Part shown: piece by piece, positions 1 to 8,012 of the stretch
How the letters are laid out: each line of letters starts with the position of its first letter
Numbering within the stretch: the first letter of the stretch is position 1
DNA from: Virgibacillus ndiopensis
GTDB taxonomy: Bacteria > Bacillota > Bacilli > Bacillales > Amphibacillaceae
Assembly (NCBI RefSeq): GCF_900187325.1
Contig: NZ_FZMZ01000006.1
Coordinates: forward strand, 62,001 to 126,000
Direction: 5' to 3'
DNA length: 64,000 nt
Made by a program: the position numbers and the translations under genes
Notes under the pieces: generated by a model
What the model was told of the DNA's origin: nothing
Database searches by the model: none
What the model saw: only the letters and a program-made list of their open reading frames with translations

Positions 1-429
1 CCCCATCAGTTCACGTAACTGATGGTCATTTACAATTAAATCTTTTATGGTATATTCCTCAAGCACTACAAAAAACGAATGCAATGCTTTATTTAAAACG
101 TGTTTTAGCTTACATGCAGGTGAAATTACACAGTGATTTGTCTCCCGATCAAAGCATTCCAGCAGGACAGTATCCGCTTCAAGTATTCGCACAACTTTCC
201 CTACATTAATTTCTTCCGGTTTTTTAGCCAGACGTATCCCACCATTTCTACCTCTAATTGTTTCCAGTAATTCAAGCTTATTCAATTCAAACACAATCTT
301 ACTCAAATGGTGCTGGGAGATAGAAAATGTCTCGGAAATTTCTTTAATGCTTGCAAGTTCACCTTCCGATTTCATTCCCGTAAAAATTAAAACCCGTAAT
401 GCATAATCGGTATATTTTTTTAAATTCAT
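1..429 (-). CDS. nsrR: Rrf2-family nitric-oxide-sensing repressor NsrR (3' end cut by window edge)
   Basis: 143 codons are readable from an ATG at 427-429 to the window edge, where the frame is still open. An N-terminal winged helix of Rrf2 type (about residues 1-65) is followed by three cysteines at 92, 100 and 106 with C-x7-C-x5-C spacing. That is the [4Fe-4S] ligand pattern of Bacillus NsrR, which releases DNA when nitric oxide damages the cluster. It is divergent from hmp, the classic NsrR target, and NsrR-type palindromes lie in the shared intergenic region. IscR and CymR are other Rrf2 proteins, but cysteine spacing and neighbour favour NsrR. Only the extreme C-terminus is missing. Confidence 0.88.
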   Translation of the reverse strand, partial: MNLKKYTDYALRVLIFTGMKSEGELASIKEISETFSISQHHLSKIVFELNKLELLETIRGRNGGIRLAKKPEEINVGKVVRILEADTVLLECFDRETNHCVISPACKLKHVLNKALHSFFVVLEEYTIKDLIVNDHQLRELMG

Positions 430-487
430 ATCGAAACTCCTTGTTAATTATTTCACAAAGTTGTAACACAAATACCTGTTTCCCCTA

Positions 488-517
488 TTGAAACAGTGTA
501 TATAGTCATTATACAAT
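488..517 (+). promoter_or_regulatory. Probable hmp promoter
   Basis: TTGAAA (488-493) and TACAAT (512-517) are separated by 18 bp, each close to the sigma-A consensus. A start point around 523 would fall inside the adjacent palindromic operator, which suits repression by NsrR. Confidence 0.55.
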
Positions 518-520
518 AAA

Positions 521-552
521 GATGTATTTGAAATACATGTTTAAAATACATC
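521..552. promoter_or_regulatory. NsrR operator(s) upstream of hmp
   Basis: A perfect 17-bp palindrome, ATGTATTTGAAATACAT (522-538), overlaps a second match, ATGTTTAAAATACATC (537-552). The whole block is bounded by GATGTATTT and AAATACATC. This fits the NsrR consensus GATGYATTT/AAATRCATC. It sits between the hmp promoter and its ribosome binding site. Confidence 0.7.
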
Positions 553-577
553 TTTCATAAAAAGGGAGTGCTTTGTT

Positions 578-1807
578 TTGACAACACAAGTTACAACAGG
601 ATTAGACCAACAATCTAGGGATATTGTAAAAGCGACAGTACCAATTTTACAAGAGCGTGGTGGTGAAATTACAAAGCGGTTCTATCAGCTTTTATTTGAA
701 AACCACCCAGAATTAAAAAACATTTTTAATCAAACAAACCAACGGAAAGGTGATCAATCAAAAGCGCTTGCCAACACTGTTTATGCTGCAGCGTTACACA
801 TTGATCAGCTTGAAGAAATTTTACCACAAGTAAAACAGATTGCACATAAACATAAAAGCTTGAATATTAAACCTGAACATTACCCACTCGTTGGAGAAAA
901 CTTATTATTAGCAATGAAGGATGTGTTGGGGGACACAGCTAGCGATGAAGTAATAGGTGCATGGGAAAAGGCATATGGGGTAATTGCTGGTGTATTCATC
1001 GATACCGAGAAGAAAATGTATCAGGAAGCAGTCAGCTCTGTAGGGGGATGGATTGATTACCGTGATTTCAAGGTGATTGATAAGGTTGTGGAAAGTGATG
1101 TCATTACATCATTTTATTTAGAGCCAGTGGATGGAAACCCATTTCCTATTTACAAACCAGGGCAATATATTACCATAAAGGCAAAAATTGACGGAGAACC
1201 GCATAATCATTTGCGACAATACAGCTTGTCGTGCGCACCTGGTGAAGGTGCTTACCGTATTAGTGTGAAACGTGAAGATGCTGTAGGAGACAAACCATCC
1301 GGTATCGTATCAAACTATTTACACAAAGAGGTTCATAAAGGTGGAATAGTATCAATCAGTGCACCATCAGGAGATTTCACATTAGATCAACAGGATACAA
1401 GACCATTAGTTTTAATTAGTGGTGGCGTAGGATTAACACCAATGATAAGCATGTTGGAGAGCACCATAAAACAACAACCGGAACGCGAAATCTACTATAT
1501 TCATGCAGCGCAAAACGGTAATGTGCATGCAATGAAAAATAGAGTGGAAGAAATAGCTGAACAATATAATCAGGTTCACGCCTATACTGTATACGATAAT
1601 CCTAGTAATGAAAATAATTATGACAAAAAAGGCTATATTGATTACGAATGGTTAACAACCATTCTCCCATCAAACGATGCAGCATTTTACTTCTGCGGAC
1701 CAAAAGGGTTTATGCGTGCAATGTACCAAAACTTGAAAAAATATGATGTGGCAGATCGTGATATTCACTTTGAATTCTTTGGACCTTCTGCTGCAATTAC
1801 AGAATAA
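578..1807 (+). CDS. hmp: Flavohemoglobin, nitric oxide dioxygenase
   Basis: 409 aa, full length for the family. Hmp oxidises NO to nitrate with O2 and NAD(P)H in the cytoplasm. The N-terminal globin domain (about 1-145) has the proximal haem histidine in IAHKHKS (H92). The reductase domain follows, with a flavin-binding RQYSLS motif, an NAD(P)-binding GGVGLTP motif and a C-terminal FCGPKGF. The start is TTG at 578: AAAGGGAG (561-568) lies 9 nt upstream, and this gives the normal Hmp N-terminus. It is divergent from nsrR and preceded by NsrR-type operators, so NO induction is expected. Convergent with acsA across a shared hairpin terminator. Confidence 0.95.
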   Translation: MTTQVTTGLDQQSRDIVKATVPILQERGGEITKRFYQLLFENHPELKNIFNQTNQRKGDQSKALANTVYAAALHIDQLEEILPQVKQIAHKHKSLNIKPEHYPLVGENLLLAMKDVLGDTASDEVIGAWEKAYGVIAGVFIDTEKKMYQEAVSSVGGWIDYRDFKVIDKVVESDVITSFYLEPVDGNPFPIYKPGQYITIKAKIDGEPHNHLRQYSLSCAPGEGAYRISVKREDAVGDKPSGIVSNYLHKEVHKGGIVSISAPSGDFTLDQQDTRPLVLISGGVGLTPMISMLESTIKQQPEREIYYIHAAQNGNVHAMKNRVEEIAEQYNQVHAYTVYDNPSNENNYDKKGYIDYEWLTTILPSNDAAFYFCGPKGFMRAMYQNLKKYDVADRDIHFEFFGPSAAITE

Positions 1808-1811
1808 ATAT

Positions 1812-1841
1812 AAAGGGTGCCAGCAATTTGGCACCCTTTTT
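1812..1841. terminator. Bidirectional terminator between hmp and acsA
   Basis: 10-bp stem AAGGGTGCCA / TGGCACCCTT (1813-1822 and 1829-1838) with a 6-nt loop, followed by T residues on the plus strand and an AT-rich tract on the minus strand. It lies between convergent stops. Confidence 0.85.
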
Positions 1842-1843
1842 AA

Positions 1844-3559
1844 TTATTCCTCTAAAGTTGATGTATCACCTGTAGGTAATCCCAGCTCCCATGATTTCAA
1901 CAGGCGTCGCATGATTTTACCACTGCGCGTTTTTGGAATTGTATCTTTCACTTCAATTTCACGAGGTGCAGCATGTGCGGCTAATCCTGTTTTGATAAAC
2001 TGACGAATCTCTTCTAATAATTCCGGTGAATCTTCATAACCATCATTTAATGTGATAAACGCTTTAATAATTTCGCCACGTTCTGGATCCGGTTTACCGA
2101 TAACTCCCGCTTCTGCAACTGCTGGATGCTCGATCAATTTACTTTCCACTTCAAATGGTCCTACACGTTCACCAGATGTATTGATAACATCATCTAAGCG
2201 TCCTTGGAACCAGAAATAACCATCTTCATCCCTGTAAGCACTATCACCGGATACATACCATCCATTAACAAAATAGCTTTCAAACTTACCAGGGTTCTTC
2301 CAAATTTTCCGCATCATAGATGGCCAACCGGCTTTAATTGCTAAATTACCCATTTGATTTGGAGGTAATTCATTTCCTTCGTTGTCAACAATCGATGCAT
2401 CAACGCCAGGAATTGGTTTACCCATTGAACCAGGACGTATTTCAAGTGAAGGATAGTTTACGATTAACATCGCACCAGTTTCGGTCATCCACCATGTATC
2501 ATGAATTCGTAAGTCAAATGCTTTTAGTCCCCAAGTAATAACTTCTGGGTTTAACGGCTCCCCAACACTCATGATATGTCGTAATGAAGAGAAGTCATAT
2601 TTCTTAACTACATCTTCGCCAGCACTAACTAATTTTCGTAGTGCTGTAGGCGCAGTGTACCAAACCGTTACATTATGTTTATCAATCGTTCCATACCAAT
2701 CATCTGGAGTAAAACGACCACCGCGGATTACATTCGTTACACCATGTAACCAAGGGGCGAATATGCCATAACTTGTACCAGTTACCCAGCCCGGGTCAGC
2801 AGTACACCAATAAACATCATCCTCTTTTAAATCAATTACCCATTTAGCAGTAGCATAATGCTGAATCATTGCATTGTGAACATGGTACACACCTTTAGGC
2901 TTACCGGTAGATCCAGATGTATAATGGATAACCATACCATCCTCTAAATCAACCCACTCAATATCAAAATCGGTAGAAGCATCTTTCATTTCATTATTAA
3001 AATCGATGTATTTGTCGGAAGTTTCATTATGATCACCAACAAGAACTATTTTTTCTAAATTAGTTAAATCTTCTTGTGGTACGCGTTCCAATAAGTCTGG
3101 TGTTGTAATAAGCATTCTAGCTTCACTATCCTGCAGACGATCACGAACAGCTTGCTCCATAAACGCTTCAAACAATGGACCGGCGATGGCTCCTGTTTTA
3201 ACAATACCAAAGAATGTTACGTAGAATTCAGGACTCCTTGGAAGAAATAAAAAAATACGATCTCCTTTTTCTATATCATATTTCTTTAAAACATTGGCAA
3301 ATTGATTACTTTGTTTACTGATTTCATCAAATGTCATTTTCTCTTCTCGACCAGGTGCTGAATATAATAACGCTACTTTATCCTTTTTGTTTGGATCAGC
3401 TGCATGACGATCAATTGCCTCATATGCAATATTTACTTTTCCAGTTTCATTCCAACTAAAATTCTTTTTAACGTCATCCCATGAAAAATTCTCTCGAGCT
3501 TTTTCATAGTTTTGTAGATTATGATCTCCATCTCTTGCAGGAATACGCTGCATATCCAT
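1844..3559 (-). CDS. acsA: Acetyl-CoA synthetase (acetate-CoA ligase)
   Basis: 571 aa, matching Bacillus AcsA (about 572). It activates acetate to acetyl-AMP and then acetyl-CoA, for acetate use after overflow metabolism. The adenylation core A3 motif YTSGSTGKPKGV is at 213-224. The C-terminal PKTRSGKIMRR carries the conserved lysine (K548) that AcuA-type acetylases inactivate in relatives. No acuABC genes lie beside it, unlike in B. subtilis. GAGGTG is 5 nt before the first ATG; a second in-frame ATG at 3551-3553 is a possible alternative start. A consensus cre just upstream points to CcpA control. Confidence 0.94.
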   Translation of the reverse strand: MDMQRIPARDGDHNLQNYEKARENFSWDDVKKNFSWNETGKVNIAYEAIDRHAADPNKKDKVALLYSAPGREEKMTFDEISKQSNQFANVLKKYDIEKGDRIFLFLPRSPEFYVTFFGIVKTGAIAGPLFEAFMEQAVRDRLQDSEARMLITTPDLLERVPQEDLTNLEKIVLVGDHNETSDKYIDFNNEMKDASTDFDIEWVDLEDGMVIHYTSGSTGKPKGVYHVHNAMIQHYATAKWVIDLKEDDVYWCTADPGWVTGTSYGIFAPWLHGVTNVIRGGRFTPDDWYGTIDKHNVTVWYTAPTALRKLVSAGEDVVKKYDFSSLRHIMSVGEPLNPEVITWGLKAFDLRIHDTWWMTETGAMLIVNYPSLEIRPGSMGKPIPGVDASIVDNEGNELPPNQMGNLAIKAGWPSMMRKIWKNPGKFESYFVNGWYVSGDSAYRDEDGYFWFQGRLDDVINTSGERVGPFEVESKLIEHPAVAEAGVIGKPDPERGEIIKAFITLNDGYEDSPELLEEIRQFIKTGLAAHAAPREIEVKDTIPKTRSGKIMRRLLKSWELGLPTGDTSTLEE

Positions 3560-3581
3560 CCAATCACCTCATTTAGAATTT

Positions 3582-3595
3582 TGAAATCGGTTACA
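3582..3595. promoter_or_regulatory. cre site (CcpA) in the acsA leader
   Basis: TGAAATCGGTTACA matches the cre consensus TGWAANCGNTNWCA at every fixed position. It begins just downstream of the predicted acsA -10 box, where a bound CcpA would block initiation or early elongation. Confidence 0.75.
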
Positions 3596-3602
3596 AAACC
3601 TC

Positions 3603-3632
3603 TTTATACTAGAGAATATTGTTTAATTACAA
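3603..3632 (-). promoter_or_regulatory. Probable acsA promoter
   Basis: On the minus strand, TTGTAA (3627-3632) and TATAAA (3603-3608) have an 18-bp spacer. This puts the start point next to the cre site. Confidence 0.5.
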
Positions 3633-3740
3633 CAAATATGCAATTAACAATTGTTTAAACATTTTGGTAACTATCTTCTATTTTAGAACAATCTGTGACA
3701 ATTTTAAAGTATTTTACTTGATCTGAAATAAAATTTTATA

Positions 3741-3773
3741 AAAAAATACGCACCTCTTTTAGAAGAGATACGC
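3741..3773 (-). terminator. Terminator of the cell-wall module
   Basis: Minus-strand hairpin GCGTATCTCTT / AAGAGGTGCG (two G-T pairs) with a CTAA loop, then a T-run (3741-3746), directly after the small gene ending at 3776. Confidence 0.75.
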
Positions 3774-3775
3774 TT

Positions 3776-3979
3776 TTAAACTAGATGAATCGTAACATCA
3801 TACCACTTTTTCTCATCTACTGATTGGTTTGATGTACTTTCTTTGATAGTAGCTTTCGGGTACTTCTTTCTTACCAATTCGATTTCATTACTAGATAAGC
3901 GAAGTTCTCGGTGATGAATGTCATCGTTAAAAGACTCTGTTAGGAACTCATCAAAGTAATCACGTTGTTTTAACTTCAC
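3776..3979 (-). CDS. Small protein of unknown function
   Basis: 67 aa from a GTG at 3977-3979. GGGAG lies 8 nt upstream of this GTG, whereas the ATG at 3983-3985 is only 2 nt from it, so the GTG is preferred; a longer in-frame version would start at 3997. The product is hydrophilic, with no signal peptide or membrane segment. I recognise no family. It is the last gene before a strong terminator and follows the racemase by 72 nt on the same strand, so it is probably co-transcribed with the racemase/MurE-like/ATP-grasp genes. Any role in that pathway is a guess. Confidence 0.6.
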   Translation of the reverse strand: MKLKQRDYFDEFLTESFNDDIHHRELRLSSNEIELVRKKYPKATIKESTSNQSVDEKKWYDVTIHLV

Positions 3980-4051
3980 TACCATTACTCCCTTCACTTA
4001 TTATCAGCAAAATCTTTTTTAAGTATATGCACAAGTATTAATTTCATACCT

Positions 4052-4762
4052 TTACCTATCTTTTAAAGTACCACCAGACAATTTTATTGATCGTTGAACA
4101 AGTACTTCCATTGCATCAACACTGTATTTTTTAATATCTTTACGTAAAGTGATAGTAGAGAGTTCTGTACAGGCTAGAATTACACAATCACATTTTTCAT
4201 TAAAAATTAGATCTTCAATGATCGCTTCAAAGGCGTCAGCTCTCAGGTCAATTCCGCTTTTAATACCATAAATAATGTCCATGACCTTTTTTTGTATGGT
4301 ATCATTTGGTGTGTACATTTCCATATTATATTTATTGCACTCACTGTGATAAATACCACTTTCAATCGTACCTTTCGTTGCTAAAAGACCTATTTTGCTA
4401 TTTTCGCCGTATTTTCTAGCTATCTCTTTTATCGTTTCTCCTACCATATTAATAATGTTAATGTCAGTAGACTGTTGCATTTCATGATAGAAATAGTGGG
4501 AGGTATTACAAGGAATAGCAATATTCGCTACACCTATATTTTCAAGTGTTTGAATATCTTTCTTAATAGGTTTAAGGAACGTATCACCAGTGTTATTCAA
4601 AATAACGTCCGTCCGATCTGGTAATGTTGCATGATTAAGAATGACCATATTAATATGATCCTGGTCTGAGTCTGCAACTGTATTTTCAATGACTTGTTCA
4701 AAAAATACGGAAGTGGCCATGGGACCCATTCCACCTAAAACACCAAGACTTTTTTTCTCCAT
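4052..4762 (-). CDS. Aspartate/glutamate racemase family protein
   Basis: 236 aa, the usual length for the Asp/Glu racemase superfamily. The cofactor-independent two-base mechanism needs two cysteines, and both are present: C85 in IPCNTSH and C198 in ILACTELS. The N-terminus GVLGGMGPMAT is typical of the aspartate racemase/YgeA branch rather than MurI. It likely interconverts L- and D-Asp or Glu in the cytoplasm. It starts 41 nt after the stop of the MurE paralogue, so the two genes form an operon. The context suggests it supplies the D-amino acid used by the upstream ATP-grasp ligase; substrate choice (Asp or Glu) is inferred. Confidence 0.85.
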   Translation of the reverse strand: MEKKSLGVLGGMGPMATSVFFEQVIENTVADSDQDHINMVILNHATLPDRTDVILNNTGDTFLKPIKKDIQTLENIGVANIAIPCNTSHYFYHEMQQSTDINIINMVGETIKEIARKYGENSKIGLLATKGTIESGIYHSECNKYNMEMYTPNDTIQKKVMDIIYGIKSGIDLRADAFEAIIEDLIFNEKCDCVILACTELSTITLRKDIKKYSVDAMEVLVQRSIKLSGGTLKDR

Positions 4763-4803
4763 TTTTTAACCTACTTTACATAACGTATAGTCTTCTATCT
4801 TTA

Positions 4804-6294
4804 TTACCTTGCCCGTTCCCGTGTCTTGGCACGGTGTTTCATAAAAGTTGTAACGATCTCTGTTTCATTAAAAGGAATTTCCTCTTTACCAATTAATTGA
4901 GCTGTTTCATGACCTTTTCCTGCTATGAGGATGGTATCGCCCTTTTCACTCATATCAATCGCAAATTTAATTGCCTCTTCACGGTCCAAAACCTTATAAT
5001 AAGCAGACGTTTCTTCATCAATTGATTCACTAATTTCATCGATAATCAAATTAGGATCATATTCCTTAGGGTTGTCCGAGGTTACGACAGAAAAATCTGC
5101 GTATTTAGCTGCTACTTTTCCCATCGAACGTCGTTTGCTCAAGCCCCGTTTATCACCAGGCGCATAAACGCCAAACACCAGAATAATTTTTCCTGTTGTA
5201 TAAGGTCTTAATGTTGTTAATGCCTTTTCCAAGCTATCCTCTGTATGGGCAAAGTCGACAACAATCCTGTAGTCATCTTCTTTGTAAATAACTTCAAGTC
5301 GTCCTTTAATTCCTTCCACATTGCTGATACCTGCTTGAATATCTTTAACCTCAATCCCAGCGCAATACGCACAAGCAATTGCTGCCAAACTATTGTAAAC
5401 ATAAATCTTTCCAGGCAGATTTACTTTCACGTCAAAATTACCCTTAGGGGTCTGAACAGTAAAAGTCGTATGCTCAAATGAATAATGTATATCTGTTGCA
5501 TAAATTTCAGCTTTTGTATCGATTCCATACGTAATTAATTCCGTATCATACTCTTCGATACGTTTAATAAGCTTCTGACCGTATTCATCATCCACGTTTA
5601 CAATATTATATTCACTTGTAAGGTCAAATAGCATTGCTTTCGCATTAAAATATTCATCCATCGTATTGTGCAGCTCTAAATGATCCGGTGTAAGGTTTGT
5701 AAAAATCCCCATATTAAAGCTACTATGGGCAACGCGTTTGAGACTCAATGCATGTGAGGACACTTCCATAATACAATTGTCACTTTTTGCTTCAACCATA
5801 TCAGCAAAAATCTTTTGTAAATCCAGCGATTCAGGTGTCGTGTTTTTATTTTTTGTTACGTTATTGTTGATTACCGTACCAATCGTCCCAATTAGACCAA
5901 TTGATTTTTTAGCCTGTTCAAAAATGGATTTGATAAAATATGTTGTTGATGTTTTCCCATTTGTTCCAGTGATACCAATCAAATTGAAATGTTCAGTTGG
6001 GCGATGGTAAAAATTGGATCCAATAAGTGCCATCGCATCTCTCGTATCAGACACTTTTAGAACCGTGATGTCAGCAGCAATCTGTATATCTTTTTCCACA
6101 ACGATTACAGTTGAGCCATTTTGAATTGCCTTTGTAATAAAATCGTGTCCATCAACGACAAAGCCGGAAATTGCCACGAAAAGGGAATTTTCCTTAGCTT
6201 CTCTGGAATCATAGGCAATGGATTCAACGCTAACGTCCATATTTCCTTTTACAATAGTAAAATCGAGATCTTTTACTACAGACTCTAACAGCAT
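4804..6294 (-). CDS. MurE-like UDP-N-acetylmuramyl-tripeptide synthetase (divergent paralogue)
   Basis: 496 aa from ATG 6292-6294, which has GGAGGT 7 nt upstream; a TTG 15 nt earlier contains that RBS and is rejected. The domain order is that of Mur ligases: N-terminal UDP-binding domain, P-loop GTNGKT (110-115), TTPES, the carbamylated-lysine segment KAMLF, and the C-terminal amino-acid-binding domain. MurE adds the third residue to UDP-MurNAc-L-Ala-D-Glu. The substrate motif reads DNPK (407-410), not the DNPR of DAP-adding enzymes. FAHTEDSLEKAL and VFGVYAPGDKRGL also differ from the usual YAHTPDGLEK and VFGCGGDRD. It lies outside any dcw cluster, in tandem with a racemase. L-Lys or L-Orn as substrate is plausible but unproven. 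Confidence 0.85.
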   Translation of the reverse strand: MLLESVVKDLDFTIVKGNMDVSVESIAYDSREAKENSLFVAISGFVVDGHDFITKAIQNGSTVIVVEKDIQIAADITVLKVSDTRDAMALIGSNFYHRPTEHFNLIGITGTNGKTSTTYFIKSIFEQAKKSIGLIGTIGTVINNNVTKNKNTTPESLDLQKIFADMVEAKSDNCIMEVSSHALSLKRVAHSSFNMGIFTNLTPDHLELHNTMDEYFNAKAMLFDLTSEYNIVNVDDEYGQKLIKRIEEYDTELITYGIDTKAEIYATDIHYSFEHTTFTVQTPKGNFDVKVNLPGKIYVYNSLAAIACAYCAGIEVKDIQAGISNVEGIKGRLEVIYKEDDYRIVVDFAHTEDSLEKALTTLRPYTTGKIILVFGVYAPGDKRGLSKRRSMGKVAAKYADFSVVTSDNPKEYDPNLIIDEISESIDEETSAYYKVLDREEAIKFAIDMSEKGDTILIAGKGHETAQLIGKEEIPFNETEIVTTFMKHRAKTRERAR

Positions 6295-6347
6295 ATTACT
6301 TACCTCCAACGTTACTAACTAAGATAACTACTTTATATTCGAACCGC

Positions 6348-6460
6348 AGCCAGAATACACTCCGCTTTCCACGGGTGACCCGTGAGCCTCCTCGTTCGTA
6401 CCACACTGCGGGGTCTCACATTAGTCACTGTCCCCGTAGGAGTCTTCGTGTATTCTGGCT
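6348..6460. repeat. Intergenic hairpin element, single unit (family A)
   Basis: 113 bp bounded by a perfect 13-bp inverted repeat AGCCAGAATACAC / GTGTATTCTGGCT. The interior carries the family core blocks GAGCCTCCTCG, GGGGTCTCA and AGGAGTC. It lies between the ATP-grasp gene and the MurE paralogue and would be transcribed with them. Confidence 0.8.
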
Positions 6461-6522
6461 ACTCAGATTTTTTAAGTATATTTCCGTCCTATTCCAAATG
6501 AAAAAACTATTATCAAAACAGT

Positions 6523-7710
6523 CTATTTCTTAAAAACTTTCTTAGCTACTTTCCCTATCAGCATGGAAGAATAATTTATCCCTGGTTTTGGGTCTTTCCA
6601 ATCCCAAATTGCATATGCCTTTGGTCTAAAGTATGTCTTCACTATATCTTTTACCGATAATTGACCAGTTTTCACATAGTCTTTAACTGCCAGCATATCT
6701 TCATAGCCATACCAGAAAGCACGGTTGGTTGTTGTTGTAATGGCCTTAGGCTCAACAGGGTTTCCTGTTAGTTCACGATACGTGATATAGGGAATATTTA
6801 AGCCAAGCGTGTAAATTAAATGATTAAAATTCGTAATCCGTACGTTTACCTCGATTAAATAATAGTTTCCCGTATCTTCATCTTTCTTAAACTCAATTTC
6901 AGCAAATCCTTTATATCCCGTTGCTTCTAAAAACTTCGAGCCAATTTCATATAACTCTGGAATATACTTTTGAACCGTATAAACAGATGCACCAAAATTG
7001 ATTGGATACTGACGAAACTTTTGACAGGTCAGCCAGTGGGTCACTTTTGAATCCTGATTTAAATAAGCATCAAACGTATACATGTGATCGTCAAACCCAG
7101 GGATAATCCGTTGTACAATTACTTCTAATCCCGCTTCTTTTACTTTAGCTAAAACTTCATTCAGCTCATCAAAATTGTATACCTTAAAAAGTTTTCGTCT
7201 AAATTTAGCCACAAATGTCGGTGAGTCTACCGGTTTCACAATACAAGGAAATTTGATAATTGTTTCAACCTTTTCCTCAAAATTATCCTCGTCAACACCT
7301 ACTGTCTCCGGTACCGCCATGCCTAGCTCCTGGGCAAAATGACGCAGGTTACCTTTATTCATTAATTTTGTATAAAGACCTGCCTCTGTTTGTGGAATTA
7401 GATAATGCTCTTTAAACTCGTCAAAATACGCATCAATTACTTCCACATAGGAATCATGACAAGGAATAAGCACCGGCTTCGCGTCCTGCATTTTTGCGTA
7501 ATCTATTAAAAAGTCAACAAATGCTCTCGTGTCTTCCTTATAATGAGGAGATATTACTCTCTCTGAAAGATATTTCGATTTCGCACCGTATGTATCTTCA
7601 TCAGAATAATCTACCGCTACTGTGTGTACCCCTTCTGTACCTAGACAGCGTATCGCACTTAAACCTATATAATAATTCGTTCCTAGAATTACTGCTTTAT
7701 TTTTCATCAT
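6523..7710 (-). CDS. ATP-grasp carboxylate-amine ligase, D-aspartate-ligase-like
   Basis: 395 aa. An N-terminal pre-ATP-grasp domain (VILGTNYYIGLSAIRCLG) is followed by an ATP-grasp fold with VQRIIPGFDDHMYTFDAYL and metal-binding residues in GFAEIEF and YLIEVNVR. Layout and motifs resemble the enterococcal D-aspartate ligase Asl (IPGDDSNM.. and FEINLR at matching places), which joins D-Asp to the epsilon-amine of L-Lys in UDP-MurNAc-pentapeptide. GAGGAG precedes two adjacent ATGs (7710 and 7707). It is upstream of a MurE paralogue and a racemase on the same strand. The alternatives are a D-Glu ligase or an unrelated ATP-grasp amide ligase. Confidence 0.75.
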   Translation of the reverse strand: MMKNKAVILGTNYYIGLSAIRCLGTEGVHTVAVDYSDEDTYGAKSKYLSERVISPHYKEDTRAFVDFLIDYAKMQDAKPVLIPCHDSYVEVIDAYFDEFKEHYLIPQTEAGLYTKLMNKGNLRHFAQELGMAVPETVGVDEDNFEEKVETIIKFPCIVKPVDSPTFVAKFRRKLFKVYNFDELNEVLAKVKEAGLEVIVQRIIPGFDDHMYTFDAYLNQDSKVTHWLTCQKFRQYPINFGASVYTVQKYIPELYEIGSKFLEATGYKGFAEIEFKKDEDTGNYYLIEVNVRITNFNHLIYTLGLNIPYITYRELTGNPVEPKAITTTTNRAFWYGYEDMLAVKDYVKTGQLSVKDIVKTYFRPKAYAIWDWKDPKPGINYSSMLIGKVAKKVFKK

Positions 7711-7852
7711 TCCAGCTCCTCAATCACACAAGATGAGTACTTGTCATTAATTGTATTTCTATCTAAAATTGCAAAAATCCACCTTAGGCAGTGGATAGTA
7801 AAGTTATTTCAACTAATTCGGTGATAGTGTAAGATTTAACTACCTTCATTAT

Positions 7853-7881
7853 ATTATAAAACATAGGAATATTATTGTACA
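7853..7881 (-). promoter_or_regulatory. Possible promoter of the ATP-grasp/murE-like/racemase unit
   Basis: Minus-strand TGTACA (7876-7881) and TATAAT (7853-7858) with a 17-bp spacer: perfect -10, weak -35. It implies a leader of about 140 nt with no riboswitch I recognise. Confidence 0.4.
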
Positions 7882-7956
7882 GATTGGGGGGATCATTGTT
7901 ATAAGTGAATACCAGCTGCACACTTTAAGTTGCGTTATAACCAATCCCCTTAATGT

Positions 7957-7998
7957 AAAAAAACACTTATCAAAAAAGAATAAGTGGCTTTTTCTTTC
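7957..7998. terminator. Terminator of the small membrane-protein gene
   Basis: Stem CACTTAT / ATAAGTG (7964-7970, 7980-7986) with T-runs on both sides, so it can work in either direction. The rest of 7711-8012 holds the promoter above and an imperfect inverted repeat around a GGGGAT..GTTATAA motif (about 7885-7950); no gene is seen. Confidence 0.7.
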
Positions 7999-8012
7999 AA
8001 ATTTATTTAAGG

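Noticed and set aside
7885-7950. Inverted GGGGAT..GTTATAA repeat as a riboswitch for the ATP-grasp gene
   Set aside because: It lies at or upstream of the likely promoter, and the pairing is imperfect.
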